Positions 23,288-31,754 are shown, numbered from the stretch's first letter. The stretch is DNA of 34,628 bases from Trinickia mobilis (GCF_017315705.1 NZ_JAFLRF010000053.1:1-34628); one strand, 5' to 3'. A program made the numbers and translations. Notes: generated by a model from the letters alone, not told the origin.

Positions 23288-24427
23288 ATGCATAAGAGCG
23301 CTTTGAACGGCATGCTGGCTTTAGCATGCACCCTGGCACCGATCGCGAACGCCATGGCGGAAGGTGACATAGTCAAGATCGGATTTGCGGGGCCTTTGAC
23401 GGGCCCGCAGGCTCAATACGGAAAAGATATTCAGAACGGCGTCCAACTCGCGATAGACGAAATCAACGTGACCAAGCCCGTGCTCGACGGGCGTCAGGTT
23501 CAGTTCGTGCTCGACTCGGCCGATGATCAGGCGGATCCACGGACCGGTACAACCGTCGCACAGCGCCTCGTTGACGACGGTGTCAAGGGTGTGATCGGTC
23601 ACTTCAATTCAGGTACTTCTATCCCGGCGTCGGCCATTTATGCGCGAGCGAACATTCCGCAGATCACCACGGCAAGCAACCCCGTCTTTACGCGTCAAGG
23701 CTTCGCGACGACGTTCCGGTCGATGACCGCGGACGATCAGCAGGGAGCTGCAATGGGTACCTATATCGTAAAAGGGCTGCACGCGAAGACGGTAGCGATC
23801 ATCGATGACCGTACAGCGTATGGTCAGGGCCTCGCCGACCAGATCACTAAGGCAGTCACAGCGTCCGGCGGCAAGGTCATTGACCACGAATTCACGAACG
23901 ACAAGGCCGTGGATTTCCGGGCAGCGCTTACGAAAATCAAGTCGATGCAGCCCGACGTACTTTTCTTTGCAGGTGCGGATGCGCAATCGGCTCCCCTCGT
24001 TAAGCAGATGCGCAGTCTCGGGATGAAGACGACGTACACATCAGGTGACATGTCGAAGTCGACGACATTCCTGAGCGTCGCGGGCGATTCGGCCAATGGC
24101 ACCTACGCTTCGCTGGCTGGTTTGCCGACCGAGCGGATGCCGGGTGGCGCGAAATACATTTCGGCATACCAGAAGAAGTTCAATATGGAGCCAGGTACCT
24201 ATTCGCCGTACTTCTACGACGCGGCCCTCGTGATGATGCAAGCTATGATCAAGGCAGGCTCATCGGACCCGGTGAAATACCTGCCGGTCCTCAAAGCGAC
24301 AAACGAACAGACTGTCACGACAAAAGACTTCACGTACGATCAAAAGGGTGACCTCAAGCACCCCGTTGTCACAATCTACAAAGTAGAGGGTGGGAAGTGG
24401 GTGACGAAGGACGTCGAGGAGAACTGA
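23288..24427 (+). CDS. Periplasmic branched-chain amino acid-type substrate-binding protein (LivJ-like)
   Basis: 379 residues with a signal peptide (cleavage near NAMA/EG). Type I periplasmic binding fold: VKIGFAGPLTGPQAQYGKDI, VQFVLDSADDQADPRTGTTV, VKGVIGHFNSGTSIPASAIY, then VAIIDDRTAYGQGLADQ and LFFAGADAQSAPLVKQM. Members capture amino acids or amides for HAAT ABC transporters. No permease or ATPase gene is in the window, so it must borrow a transporter. A CAGCAGGAG ribosome site precedes it; the FAD oxidase starts 2 bases after its stop, so the pair is an operon. The ligand is probably the imino or amino acid metabolised here. Confidence 0.93.
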   Translation: MHKSALNGMLALACTLAPIANAMAEGDIVKIGFAGPLTGPQAQYGKDIQNGVQLAIDEINVTKPVLDGRQVQFVLDSADDQADPRTGTTVAQRLVDDGVKGVIGHFNSGTSIPASAIYARANIPQITTASNPVFTRQGFATTFRSMTADDQQGAAMGTYIVKGLHAKTVAIIDDRTAYGQGLADQITKAVTASGGKVIDHEFTNDKAVDFRAALTKIKSMQPDVLFFAGADAQSAPLVKQMRSLGMKTTYTSGDMSKSTTFLSVAGDSANGTYASLAGLPTERMPGGAKYISAYQKKFNMEPGTYSPYFYDAALVMMQAMIKAGSSDPVKYLPVLKATNEQTVTTKDFTYDQKGDLKHPVVTIYKVEGGKWVTKDVEEN

Positions 24428-24429
24428 AC

Positions 24430-25686
24430 GTGAGTAACGGAGTGCGCGGCAACTCGGATGTTGTTGTCCTTGGAGCAGGGGTTGTGGGGCTTGCCTGTGC
24501 CTGGGCGGTTAAGCGGGAAGGCATCACGGTGACGATCATTGATCGTGACTTCGAAGGTGACCGCGCGTCGCACGGCAATGCGGGCGGCATAGGGGTGACC
24601 GAGAGCACGCCTATCACGATGCCCAATCCCCTGAAGCTGGTGCAGATGCTGACGGATCCACTGGGTCCACTCGGTTTGAGGCCTGCGCATTTCGTCAAGT
24701 CCTTTCCTTGGTTCTGGTCGTTGATGCTCGCCAGCAGGCCGCATCGTGTCCATGCGTCGGCAAAGGCGCTTGCAAGCCTGAACATGCGCGTGTATGACGA
24801 TCTTCTTCCAATGCTTGACGACATTGGCGCGGGGCGGTGGCTGTATCAACGCGGCGCGCTTGTAGTTTTCGAATCGGAGACGTCATATCGGGCGGCGCTT
24901 TCCGAATGGAAGCTACGTGCCGATCTGGGCGTTGAGTTTGAACCGCTTGACGGCAGTGAAATCAAAGAACTCGAACCATCACTCGCACCTGTATTTCCAC
25001 GCGGGCTGTTTTTGCCCGATTGGTCGCATGTGGCCGATCCCAAGCGGATCGTAGAGGCATTGCGCAGTAAAGTCACAGAAATGGGTGTGACTCTGGTCCA
25101 AGGGGATGTCGCACACGTTACCCCGCACGGCCCGCGGAATGTCTCGGTGGCGCTGACGGACGGGCGGTCTCTGAATGCAAGTCGCGTCGTTGTGGCGATG
25201 GGCGCCTGGTCGGCGAGGATTGCGAAACGCCTTGGTGACAAGGTGCTGCTGGAAAGCGAGCGAGGCTACAACACGACAGTTGACGCAGGGGACGTCTCGC
25301 TGTCTCGCGAAGTCATTTTCAGTGAGCGAAGCTTTGTCGCCACGCCGTTGGACATTGGCATACGGATTGGTGGGGGGGCCGAATTCGCTGGGTTGAGCGC
25401 AGCCCCGAATTACAAACGATGCGATGCACTCCTGACCTTGGGGCAGCGCTTTATTCCAGGGCTTGGCGACAAGAATGCGCGGCGCTGGATGGGGCACCGC
25501 CCATCGACGCCGGACGGGCTACCCGTGATCGGCCCATCGGCAAGCCATGACGCGATTGTCTATTCGTTCGGGCACGGTCATCTCGGACTAACTCAAGCCG
25601 CGACCACAGGTAAGCTTGTCGCGGGGATTCTAGGCGGGGCGGCACCTGGAGTTCCGCTCGAGCCCTTCTCCGTTAAGCGGTTCTAG
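24430..25686 (+). CDS. FAD-dependent amino-acid oxidase/dehydrogenase (DAO/DadA family)
   Basis: 418 residues from GTG 24430, 2 bases after the previous stop, with GAGGAG upstream. DAO-fold flavoprotein: VVVLGAGVVGLACAWAVKRE (GxGxxG 15-20), IIDRDFEGDRASHGNAGGIG, a VADPKRIVEAL substrate-domain segment, VVVAMGAWSARIAKRLG, and the C-terminal RPSTPDGLPVIGPS then GHGHLGLTQAATTGKLVA that closes the FAD site. Close in organisation to D-amino-acid dehydrogenases and D-hydroxyproline dehydrogenases (DadA/HpbD-like). Following a racemase cassette it could oxidise the epimerised D-imino acid (inference). Confidence 0.9.
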   Translation: MSNGVRGNSDVVVLGAGVVGLACAWAVKREGITVTIIDRDFEGDRASHGNAGGIGVTESTPITMPNPLKLVQMLTDPLGPLGLRPAHFVKSFPWFWSLMLASRPHRVHASAKALASLNMRVYDDLLPMLDDIGAGRWLYQRGALVVFESETSYRAALSEWKLRADLGVEFEPLDGSEIKELEPSLAPVFPRGLFLPDWSHVADPKRIVEALRSKVTEMGVTLVQGDVAHVTPHGPRNVSVALTDGRSLNASRVVVAMGAWSARIAKRLGDKVLLESERGYNTTVDAGDVSLSREVIFSERSFVATPLDIGIRIGGGAEFAGLSAAPNYKRCDALLTLGQRFIPGLGDKNARRWMGHRPSTPDGLPVIGPSASHDAIVYSFGHGHLGLTQAATTGKLVAGILGGAAPGVPLEPFSVKRF

Positions 25687-25958
25687 CCCAATATCCGCCG
25701 CCACCACTACACCTATTCGGCTTGGGGTTCGCTCTTCGGCAACGGATTGCTCACGCAGCGATCCGGCGACCCAACGCGCCGCTTCATTCCTTGTTACAGC
25801 AGAGATACCTATGCCGCACGTCGAGATCCTCGCCGGTGTACCTTGCCCCTGAGCTGCCGACGCCATTGAGAAGAACAATCTCGCTCGGGAGGACAGTGAA
25901 TTTCTTGACCGTATCGCGGAGTGCCCGAAGAGCCTTGCCGCGGACCTTCACCGCAGGG
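25687..25958. other. 272-bp stretch between convergent genes
   Basis: No confident gene. An ATG at 25811 opens MPHVEILAGVPCP and stops, resembling a tautomerase N-terminus. A different plus-strand frame from about 25858 gives ADAIEKNNLAREDSEFLDRI and more with coding-like composition up to the LysR stop. Either could be relic sequence; neither is enough to call. Confidence 0.3.
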
Positions 25959-26864
25959 TCACCGCATCCACGGCGGCTGTGGCTCGAACTTCTCCAACAA
26001 ATAGTCGACCAAAGCGCGGCACTTGACGGAGTAATTGTCTGTTGTCATGTACACGAGATAAATGGAGCGGCCATCGTCGGGCGCATAGTCCGCGAGCAAT
26101 CTGACCAGTCGGCCCTCACGTACGTCCTGCTCGACTAGGAATTGAGGAATGCGGGCGATCCCGACGCCGGAAAGTGCTGCCGTGTGGACGGCCGTACCTA
26201 CGCTGCCCAGATTTCCATTGACCCACACAGAAAAGCGCCGCTGTCCCTCACGGAACATCCACTCTGCTTGGGTTACGCCCCGTCCGTCCATAGTTAGGCA
26301 GTTGTGCCGCCCCAGACTTTCTGGACGTTCCGGTTTTCCATGCCTCTCAAGATAGGTGGGCGATGCGCAGATGACGAGAGGATTGGTCGCTAGCCTGATG
26401 CTCAGATGATCTTCGGATGGTGCGAGCCCCGAGCGGATCGCGAGGTCAACGCTCCGATCTTCCGACTCGACCGGCACATCGCCGACGACAATCTCGACTT
26501 TCAGTTCTGGAAAGCGAGCCAGAAATTCGGGCATGAGCGGGACAAGTTGCCTCTCCACAAAGGCAGCCGGAGACCGAATGCGCAATACGCCATGGGGGAC
26601 CTGAGGCCTTTGCGAAGTTGCCGCCTCAGCCGCCTCGATCTCCTCCACAAGGTGCTTGATCTTGGAATAGAAGAATTCGCCCTGTGCAGTCAGAGAGAGC
26701 CGGCGCGTAGTGCGGACGAACAGCCTGACGCCCATCCGATCCTCTAGGCGCGAAATCTTGCGACTCACGCCCGATGGTGTCAGCCGGCACTTTTCGGCCG
26801 CCGAAACGAAGTTGCCGTGCGCTACCACCGCCGCAAATACATACAGTTCGCTACTTTTGTCCAC
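25959..26864 (-). CDS. LysR-family transcriptional regulator
   Basis: About 301 residues from GTG 26864, preceded by GGCAGG; ATG 26900 is also possible. N-terminal winged helix: ELYVFAAVVAHGNFVSAAEK, CRLTPSGVSRKISRLEDRMG, VRLFVRTTRRLSLTAQG. The effector domain has RIRSPAAFVERQLVPLMPEF, VDLAIRSGLAPSEDHLSIRL and GVGIARIPQFLVEQDV, like CrgA/DsdC-type proteins. It is divergent from the dehydrogenase at 27011 with 146 bases between starts, which contain TTCATTATTTCATGAA, a possible binding site. It probably controls cassette B. Confidence 0.92.
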   Translation of the reverse strand: MDKSSELYVFAAVVAHGNFVSAAEKCRLTPSGVSRKISRLEDRMGVRLFVRTTRRLSLTAQGEFFYSKIKHLVEEIEAAEAATSQRPQVPHGVLRIRSPAAFVERQLVPLMPEFLARFPELKVEIVVGDVPVESEDRSVDLAIRSGLAPSEDHLSIRLATNPLVICASPTYLERHGKPERPESLGRHNCLTMDGRGVTQAEWMFREGQRRFSVWVNGNLGSVGTAVHTAALSGVGIARIPQFLVEQDVREGRLVRLLADYAPDDGRSIYLVYMTTDNYSVKCRALVDYLLEKFEPQPPWMR

Positions 26865-27010
26865 AGAATGCCTGCCTCTAGCCCCAAATCTCATCTTCAA
26901 AGACTGCTGGTTGCGTTCATTATTTCATGAATACAAGTCAAAATTTAGCGATTGTTTGCAAAATGTCTGCTATCTAGAATTGGTCGCAACGTTACAAATC
27001 TTTTGCGCAT

Positions 27011-27964
27011 ATGCAAGCTGCCAGCCAAAAACTGAACGTCGCTATTGTCGGCGCAGGCATTATTGGATGTTCATGGGCAATGGTCTGGGCCCGCGCGGGG
27101 CGCCGTGTGGCGATCTACGATGCGAACACTGATGCACTTGAACTTGCATCCAAAACGCTGTCGCGTTTTGTGAGCGATAGCGAGAACGCTGGTTTTGCTT
27201 TGCCCCAAGACCTCATGTCGCGCGTAAGTACGCATGCAGCACTCAAAGACGCTTTGGCGGATGCGGACTTCGTACAGGAGTCCGCTCCTGAAGACGTGGA
27301 GATCAAGCGCAGTCTTTTCCGTGAACTAGACCGTCTGACCAAACCCGAAGGCATCCTTGCTAGCTCGACGTCTGCGATCATGATGTCGCAGTTCACGGAA
27401 GATCTCCAACATCGGCATCGTTGTGTGATCGTCCATCCGGCGACACCTCCCCACATGCTGCCGGCGACAGAGATCGTCCCCGCTCCGTGGACCGCGCCTT
27501 CCGTCGTTGACCGCGTTTTCGCGCTTCTGGAAGCAGTCGGTCAAACCCCCGTACTTGTCAAAAAAGAGATTCCTGGCTTTGCATTGAATCGAATGCAAGG
27601 CACGCTGCTGATCGAGATGTTCAGGCTGATCGAATCCGGAGTTATTTCAGCTGCTCACGCTGACAAGCTCATAAGTGACGGATTCGGTCTTCGTTGGGCC
27701 TTTCTCGGGCCGCTCGAGGGAGTCGACCTCAACGCGCAGGGTGGCATAGCGGACTATCTTGCTCGCTTTGGGCACATCTTCGACAACATGGCCAGCGAAC
27801 GACGCGAACCAGGACCCGTACTTACGCCATCTCTGATCGCCCAGCTTGCCGAGCTGATGCGCGAGAAGTTGCCGCTCGATCAAATCGAAGCAAAGCGGTC
27901 GTGGCGTGATCGACGCGTGGCCATGCTGAAGCGGCTGCGGATCGAATTGGAGGACCAAGCCTAA
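27011..27964 (+). CDS. 3-hydroxyacyl-CoA dehydrogenase-family protein (L-gulonate dehydrogenase/lambda-crystallin-like)
   Basis: 317 residues. Rossmann N-terminus VAIVGAGIIGCSWAMVWARA (GxGxxG 14-19) with acidic IYDAN for NAD, then ADFVQESAPEDVEIKRSLFR, LASSTSAIMMSQF, HPATPPHMLPATEIVPAPWT and the C-terminal domain PGFALNRMQGTLLIEMFRLI. The catalytic His-Glu pair is in HPATPP and LPATEIVPA. The short length and VQES/SAPE motif fit the solo lambda-crystallin or L-gulonate 3-dehydrogenase group acting on beta-hydroxy acids rather than CoA esters. The ribosome site is weak. First gene of cassette B, facing away from LysR. Confidence 0.88.
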   Translation: MQAASQKLNVAIVGAGIIGCSWAMVWARAGRRVAIYDANTDALELASKTLSRFVSDSENAGFALPQDLMSRVSTHAALKDALADADFVQESAPEDVEIKRSLFRELDRLTKPEGILASSTSAIMMSQFTEDLQHRHRCVIVHPATPPHMLPATEIVPAPWTAPSVVDRVFALLEAVGQTPVLVKKEIPGFALNRMQGTLLIEMFRLIESGVISAAHADKLISDGFGLRWAFLGPLEGVDLNAQGGIADYLARFGHIFDNMASERREPGPVLTPSLIAQLAELMREKLPLDQIEAKRSWRDRRVAMLKRLRIELEDQA

Positions 27965-28133
27965 GTGGCGGTGGTCGGAGCTGTGGCCAGATAGGTTACC
28001 TAACGTCTTGCTTGCTGCGGGACATGATCAGCTAGGGCTGACGCTTGGCGCGACCGCCGGGAGGATGATCGGTGACCTGGTTTCGGGCCGCACCCCCAAG
28101 GTCGACTTCGCGCTCTTCAGCGCGTATCGATTC
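27965..28133 (+). pseudogene. FAD-dependent amino-acid oxidase with large internal deletion
   Basis: From 27999 the sequence reads PNVLLAAGHDQLGLTLGATA, GRMIGDLVSGRTPKVDFALF, SAYRF, which is the C-terminal FAD-closing segment of DAO-family enzymes (compare GHGHLGLTQAATTGKLVA in the gene at 24430). Just before, at 27965, GTGGCGGTGGTCGGAGCTG reads VAVVGA, like the start of the Rossmann loop, in another frame. About 370 residues between are missing. So cassette B once had its own amino-acid oxidase. The frame then continues into the racemase gene start. Confidence 0.65.
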
Positions 28134-28174
28134 TCGTGGCCGGCAAGGACACACCAATTGGTTCGAGGTAAATC

Positions 28175-29206
28175 ATGCGTTGGAAGAAAACTTTACAGGT
28201 GGTCGGTGTGCACTGTGAAGGTGAGATCGGAAAGGTGATCACAGGGGGAGTCGGCACTATTCCCGGCGAGACCGTACTCGACAAGATGAATTACATCAAT
28301 GAGGTCGACGACAGCCTTCGTCGGCTAGTCGTGCTCGAACCTCGCGGCTGCTTGCAGATGTCTGTGAATCTTCTTTTACCTCCGACGCGGCCCGACGCTC
28401 ACGCAGGCTTTTTCGTCATGCAGGCGGACAAAGCACATCCGATGTCGGGCAGTAATTCCATCTGTGTTGTGACGGCGCTGTTGGAACTTGGGATCGTCCC
28501 AATGCAGGAGCCCGAGACTACCGTGGTTCTCGACACAGCGGTCGGTCTCGTTACCGCACGAGCGAAATGTCGAAACGGTCGCTGCGAGAGCATTTCGCTC
28601 GACATGATGCCGGCGTTCGCAGAGCAGCTTGACGTTCAGATCGATACGCCAGAGTTCGGGAAGATCAAGGTCGACATTGCTTTTGGGGGGGTGTACTACG
28701 CGCTCGTCGATGTGGACCAGGTTGGGCTGGACATCACTCCACAGAATGCGCGCCGGCTGGCTGATCTAGGCGTAAAGCTCGCAGATATTGTGAATGCGCA
28801 CGTGGCCGTACGGCATCCGCTCTACCCGAAAATCAACAAGATTGCGTACGTTATGTTTCGCAACCGAGTCACTGACGATACCTATCAGACGTGCACGACC
28901 CTCGTTCCCGGCCGGATCGATCGGTCGCCATGCGGCACCGGCAGCTCCGCCAATTTGGCCACGCTCGCAGCGCGCGGTTTGGCGGACGTCGGCAGTCGCC
29001 TCGTCTCTCGTTCGACCATTGGAAGCGAATTCAAAGTAGAACTGCTTGGTCGTACCGAGATAAACGGAAAGCCGGCGGTACTGCCGAGAATTGAAGGGCG
29101 AGGTTGGCTGTATAGCGTGGAACAGCTTGGTGTCGATCCGGATGATCCTTTCGGTTCGGGCTTCATGGTAAGCGATACGTGGGGAGAGGGTTTCCCTCAG
29201 AGCTAG
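28175..29206 (+). CDS. Proline racemase-family enzyme, Ser/Cys type
   Basis: 343 residues from ATG 28175 (GAGG upstream). Same fold as the gene at 19692, but the first catalytic motif is MSGSNSIC (Ser91 in the place of Cys) while the second, DRSPCGTGSSAN, keeps Cys253. Other landmarks: VGVHCEGEIGKVITGG, LEPRGCLQMSVNLLLPPTRP, and DIAFGGVYYALVD. Within the proline-racemase superfamily Ser/Cys pairs are known and are linked to hydroxyproline or 3-hydroxyproline epimerase/dehydratase activity, so a simple proline racemase is unlikely. It shares an operon-like run with the hydrolase and dehydrogenase that follow. Confidence 0.88.
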   Translation: MRWKKTLQVVGVHCEGEIGKVITGGVGTIPGETVLDKMNYINEVDDSLRRLVVLEPRGCLQMSVNLLLPPTRPDAHAGFFVMQADKAHPMSGSNSICVVTALLELGIVPMQEPETTVVLDTAVGLVTARAKCRNGRCESISLDMMPAFAEQLDVQIDTPEFGKIKVDIAFGGVYYALVDVDQVGLDITPQNARRLADLGVKLADIVNAHVAVRHPLYPKINKIAYVMFRNRVTDDTYQTCTTLVPGRIDRSPCGTGSSANLATLAARGLADVGSRLVSRSTIGSEFKVELLGRTEINGKPAVLPRIEGRGWLYSVEQLGVDPDDPFGSGFMVSDTWGEGFPQS

Positions 29207-29312
29207 TTGCAAGAGCTCTGGGATTTAAAACCCGATTTCAGGAGGTCATCATAAGCATTATCGAAACACAAAAGGCGTCGAAGGAGAAAACTTTATTCTG
29301 AAAGGATCAGGA
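29207..29312 (+). other. Spacer with a start-less mini reading frame
   Basis: Between racemase and hydrolase a strong CAGGAGG (29239-29245) is followed by an ATA codon at 29251, then SIIETQKASKEKTLF and a stop. If ATA replaced ATG, this is the beginning of a lost gene; cassette A has a cupin gene in this position, but the residues do not match it. GGATCAGGA before ATG 29313 serves the hydrolase. Confidence 0.3.
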
Positions 29313-30092
29313 ATGAGATCGTTCGTAACCGATGTCGGAGTTGCGGGGGAGACCGCCGGGGAGGGCCCAGCCGTACTCCTCATCTCCGGACTTGGTGGAC
29401 GCGGCTCCTTTTGGCACAGCGTCATGCAGGTCCTTTCCGGCGATTTCCAGGTGATTACGTTCGATCACCCGGGAATAGGCGCCAGCAAGGGTATAGATGT
29501 GCAGAGCATTCCCAACGTCGTCGCTGCGGCGCTGGACGTCCTCGACACGCTCAATATTCCGCGCGCCGTAATCGTTGGGCATTCGACCGGTAGCCTCGTA
29601 GCTCAAGCAATCGCTCTGGAGTCGCCCGGGCGTTGCGAGCAGTTAGTGTTGAGCGGCGGATGGGCGCGCCCAGACGCGCGGTTCCGGGACTGCTTCACTT
29701 TGCGCAAACAAGTGCTGCTCAAAGCCGGAAGCGCGGCATATGGCGTCGTGTCCGATCTGCTCGCCTACCCGAACGCCTTCTACAACGAATCGATCGCGGA
29801 GGCGAACGAGCCGGCGTTCGACGGTCTGCATCGGGCAGATGCAGAAATTGTGGCGCACCGAATCGACATGCTGTTGGGATATTCACGAGTGAACGAGTTG
29901 CATAAGCTCGATACTCGAACGCTGGTCATAGGTGCAAGCGATGACATGGTTGTACCAATCGAGCACAGCAGGGAACTCGCATCGCTCATACCGGGCTCTC
30001 GACTAATCGAAATGGCCGGCGGCCACTTTTTCCCCAAGGTCGCGACGCAGGATTACGTGCGTAATTTGCTTACATTCATGAGACGGGTATGA
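29313..30092 (+). CDS. Alpha/beta hydrolase with intact Ser nucleophile (copy B)
   Basis: 259 residues, paralogue of the gene at 21478. Triad complete: LLISGLGGRGSFW oxyanion loop, elbow VIVGHSTGSLVAQ with Ser91 (tcg 29583-29585), acid in VIGASDDMVVP, and His in GGHFFP. The two proteins share long identical stretches such as RIDMLL-YSR and the YPN-YNE segment. RutD-like proteins open C-N or C-O bonds in small amides and esters; the substrate here is unknown. Its stop overlaps the dehydrogenase start (ATGA), the same coupling as in cassette A. Confidence 0.9.
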   Translation: MRSFVTDVGVAGETAGEGPAVLLISGLGGRGSFWHSVMQVLSGDFQVITFDHPGIGASKGIDVQSIPNVVAAALDVLDTLNIPRAVIVGHSTGSLVAQAIALESPGRCEQLVLSGGWARPDARFRDCFTLRKQVLLKAGSAAYGVVSDLLAYPNAFYNESIAEANEPAFDGLHRADAEIVAHRIDMLLGYSRVNELHKLDTRTLVIGASDDMVVPIEHSRELASLIPGSRLIEMAGGHFFPKVATQDYVRNLLTFMRRV

Positions 30093-30895
30093 GCATTAGA
30101 CGTTTTCGAATCGCCGTCATCGGCGCAGGGGCGATCGGTCGTAATTTCGTGGGTTCTCTGACGAAAGACTATGTCGACGAGATCGCATTCCTGGACCGAC
30201 GAGAAACGCCAGATTTTCCTGAAGGAGGACCGTACGGGAGATTGAGGCGTATCGATGAGCTCGTTGCATGGCGCCCTGACGTGGTAGTCGAGTGCGCCGG
30301 GCATCACGCTGTATCGAGCGTCGTTCCGCAGGTACTTAGGGAGGGCTTTGACGTTGTGCTTTCTTCGATTGGGGCGCTGGCGGACCGTCAGCTTCGCCGT
30401 GCGGTGAGTGAAGCTACTGCTGTAGGTGGCTCGCGGCTCATACCCATCGCTGGGGCCGTTGGAGGTATCGACGCGTTGTCTGCAGCCGCGCGCAGTGGAC
30501 TTTCAGAGGTGAGGTATACGGGGAGAAAACCTCCGAAAGCGTGGCATGGGACGGCTGCTGCACAGGAGATCGACCTTGATGTCCTGACGAGCCCGACGGT
30601 TATTTTCACTGGTACGGCCGAGCAGGCTGCGCTGAAATACCCTCAGAACGCAAACGTCGCAGCCACCATTGCTCTTCACGGAGTGGGCTTTGAAAAGACG
30701 ACCGTCACGTTGATCGCAGACCCTACCGTCCGACTAAACTGCCACGAGATTTACGCAAAAGGACGGAGCGGGGAACTGCGGGTTAATACCTCAAACGAAC
30801 CATCTCCTGAGAACCCGAAGACATCGTGGCTTGCGGCACTCAGCTTGCAGGCAACCGTCGTCGACAAGCTCTTGGGTATGCACTTGGAGACGTAG
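30089..30895 (+). CDS. Aspartate dehydrogenase-family NAD(P)-dependent protein
   Basis: 268 residues. N-terminal Rossmann domain RIAVIGAGAIGRNFVGSLTK (GxGxxG 12-17), then WRPDVVVECAGHHAVSSVV. The C-terminal DUF108/AspDH domain has IAGAVGGIDALSAA, KYPQNANVAATIALHGVGFE, IADPTVRLNCHEIYAKG with the conserved His, and NEPSPENPKTSWLAALSLQA. The family oxidises L-aspartate to iminosuccinate or reduces imino acids the other way. In this setting, beside a racemase and hydrolase and without NadA/NadB partners, a catabolic imino-acid role is likelier than NAD synthesis (inference). Translationally coupled to the hydrolase. Confidence 0.9.
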   Translation: MSIRRFRIAVIGAGAIGRNFVGSLTKDYVDEIAFLDRRETPDFPEGGPYGRLRRIDELVAWRPDVVVECAGHHAVSSVVPQVLREGFDVVLSSIGALADRQLRRAVSEATAVGGSRLIPIAGAVGGIDALSAAARSGLSEVRYTGRKPPKAWHGTAAAQEIDLDVLTSPTVIFTGTAEQAALKYPQNANVAATIALHGVGFEKTTVTLIADPTVRLNCHEIYAKGRSGELRVNTSNEPSPENPKTSWLAALSLQATVVDKLLGMHLET

Positions 30896-31065
30896 TTGAA
30901 GGTTTTGGAGCGGAAGCTCTCGCCGCAACTTGCAGTAGAAGCCCGCATTAAAGCGTCCGCAGTGCGCATTTCGCTTCGGTTGTGCCAAGTCAGTCCAGTT
31001 GAGCCGTACTACCGGCGCAGCACAGAGCGAGATGTGGCCGCGGCATCAGACGGATCATCCATGCG

Positions 31066-31737
31066 TTAGATGTGCTTACGGGGCATCGTAGCGCTAATCG
31101 GGTGCGGATGAAGTTGAAGAAACGCATCTGTGGCGTTGCGGGCACGTGCCGCGACTTCGCGTGAGTTCGGCCGCTCGGCGACGCCGAGCAGCAGGCTGAC
31201 CATCAAATTGCCCCACAGCAACCCGCCGAACTGTTCGGCAAGTTCGGCAGGACGGCCATTGAGAAGTCCGGATGCCTGAGCCCGGGCCATGATTTGACGC
31301 AAGGCGGCACGACTCGTTTCGCGCCCTATGGAGTCGAGCGCTTGCGCCACCTCGGGCGCGTGGACCGCCTCGGCGATCGCCAGTCGGAATACCGCAATGA
31401 CCGTTGGATCGGTTATCTCGCGGACGAGCTGCATCCCGAGGGAAGTCAATATGTGCGCAAGGGTGTCGCGATCGTGCGGCACGGGCAAGTCAGCGGGTAC
31501 CCGCAGTCGCGTGGCGCGCGCGCTGATGCATGCGATTAGCATTTCCTTCTTGTTGCCCACCAGCGCGTACAGTTCTCGTTTCGAAACGCGCGCGCGCGTG
31601 GCGATCTCAAGCGTGCTGGCCGCCGCGTAGCCACTCTTCATGAACGCTGCGAAGGCTGCATCGAGGATGCGCGCGCGCACCTCAGTTTCGTCGCGGCCTT
31701 CCTGACGCTCCTTTGACAGCGATGCCGTGGTCATCAT
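31066..31737 (-). CDS. TetR/AcrR-family transcriptional regulator
   Basis: 223 residues from ATG 31737 (or 31734), with GGGAGA just upstream. In-frame starts up to 32187 run antisense through the NmrA gene and are rejected. Helix-turn-helix: ARILDAAFAAFMKSGYAAAS, TLEIATRARVSKRELYALVG, NKKEMLIAC. The C-terminal domain (TDPTVIAVFRLAIAEAVHAP, SGLLNGRPAELAEQFGGLLW) is of the TetR_C type common in Burkholderiales. It is divergent from the NmrA gene, with a long inverted repeat between the two starts that probably is its operator. Confidence 0.88.
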   Translation of the reverse strand: MMTTASLSKERQEGRDETEVRARILDAAFAAFMKSGYAAASTLEIATRARVSKRELYALVGNKKEMLIACISARATRLRVPADLPVPHDRDTLAHILTSLGMQLVREITDPTVIAVFRLAIAEAVHAPEVAQALDSIGRETSRAALRQIMARAQASGLLNGRPAELAEQFGGLLWGNLMVSLLLGVAERPNSREVAARARNATDAFLQLHPHPISATMPRKHI

Positions 31738-31754
31738 CGTCTCCCTTGACATTC

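Noticed and set aside
25811-25955. MPHVEILAG opening followed by a coding-like stretch, possible tautomerase relic
   Set aside because: It stops after 13 codons and the later stretch is in another frame with no recognisable tautomerase motifs; too little to call.
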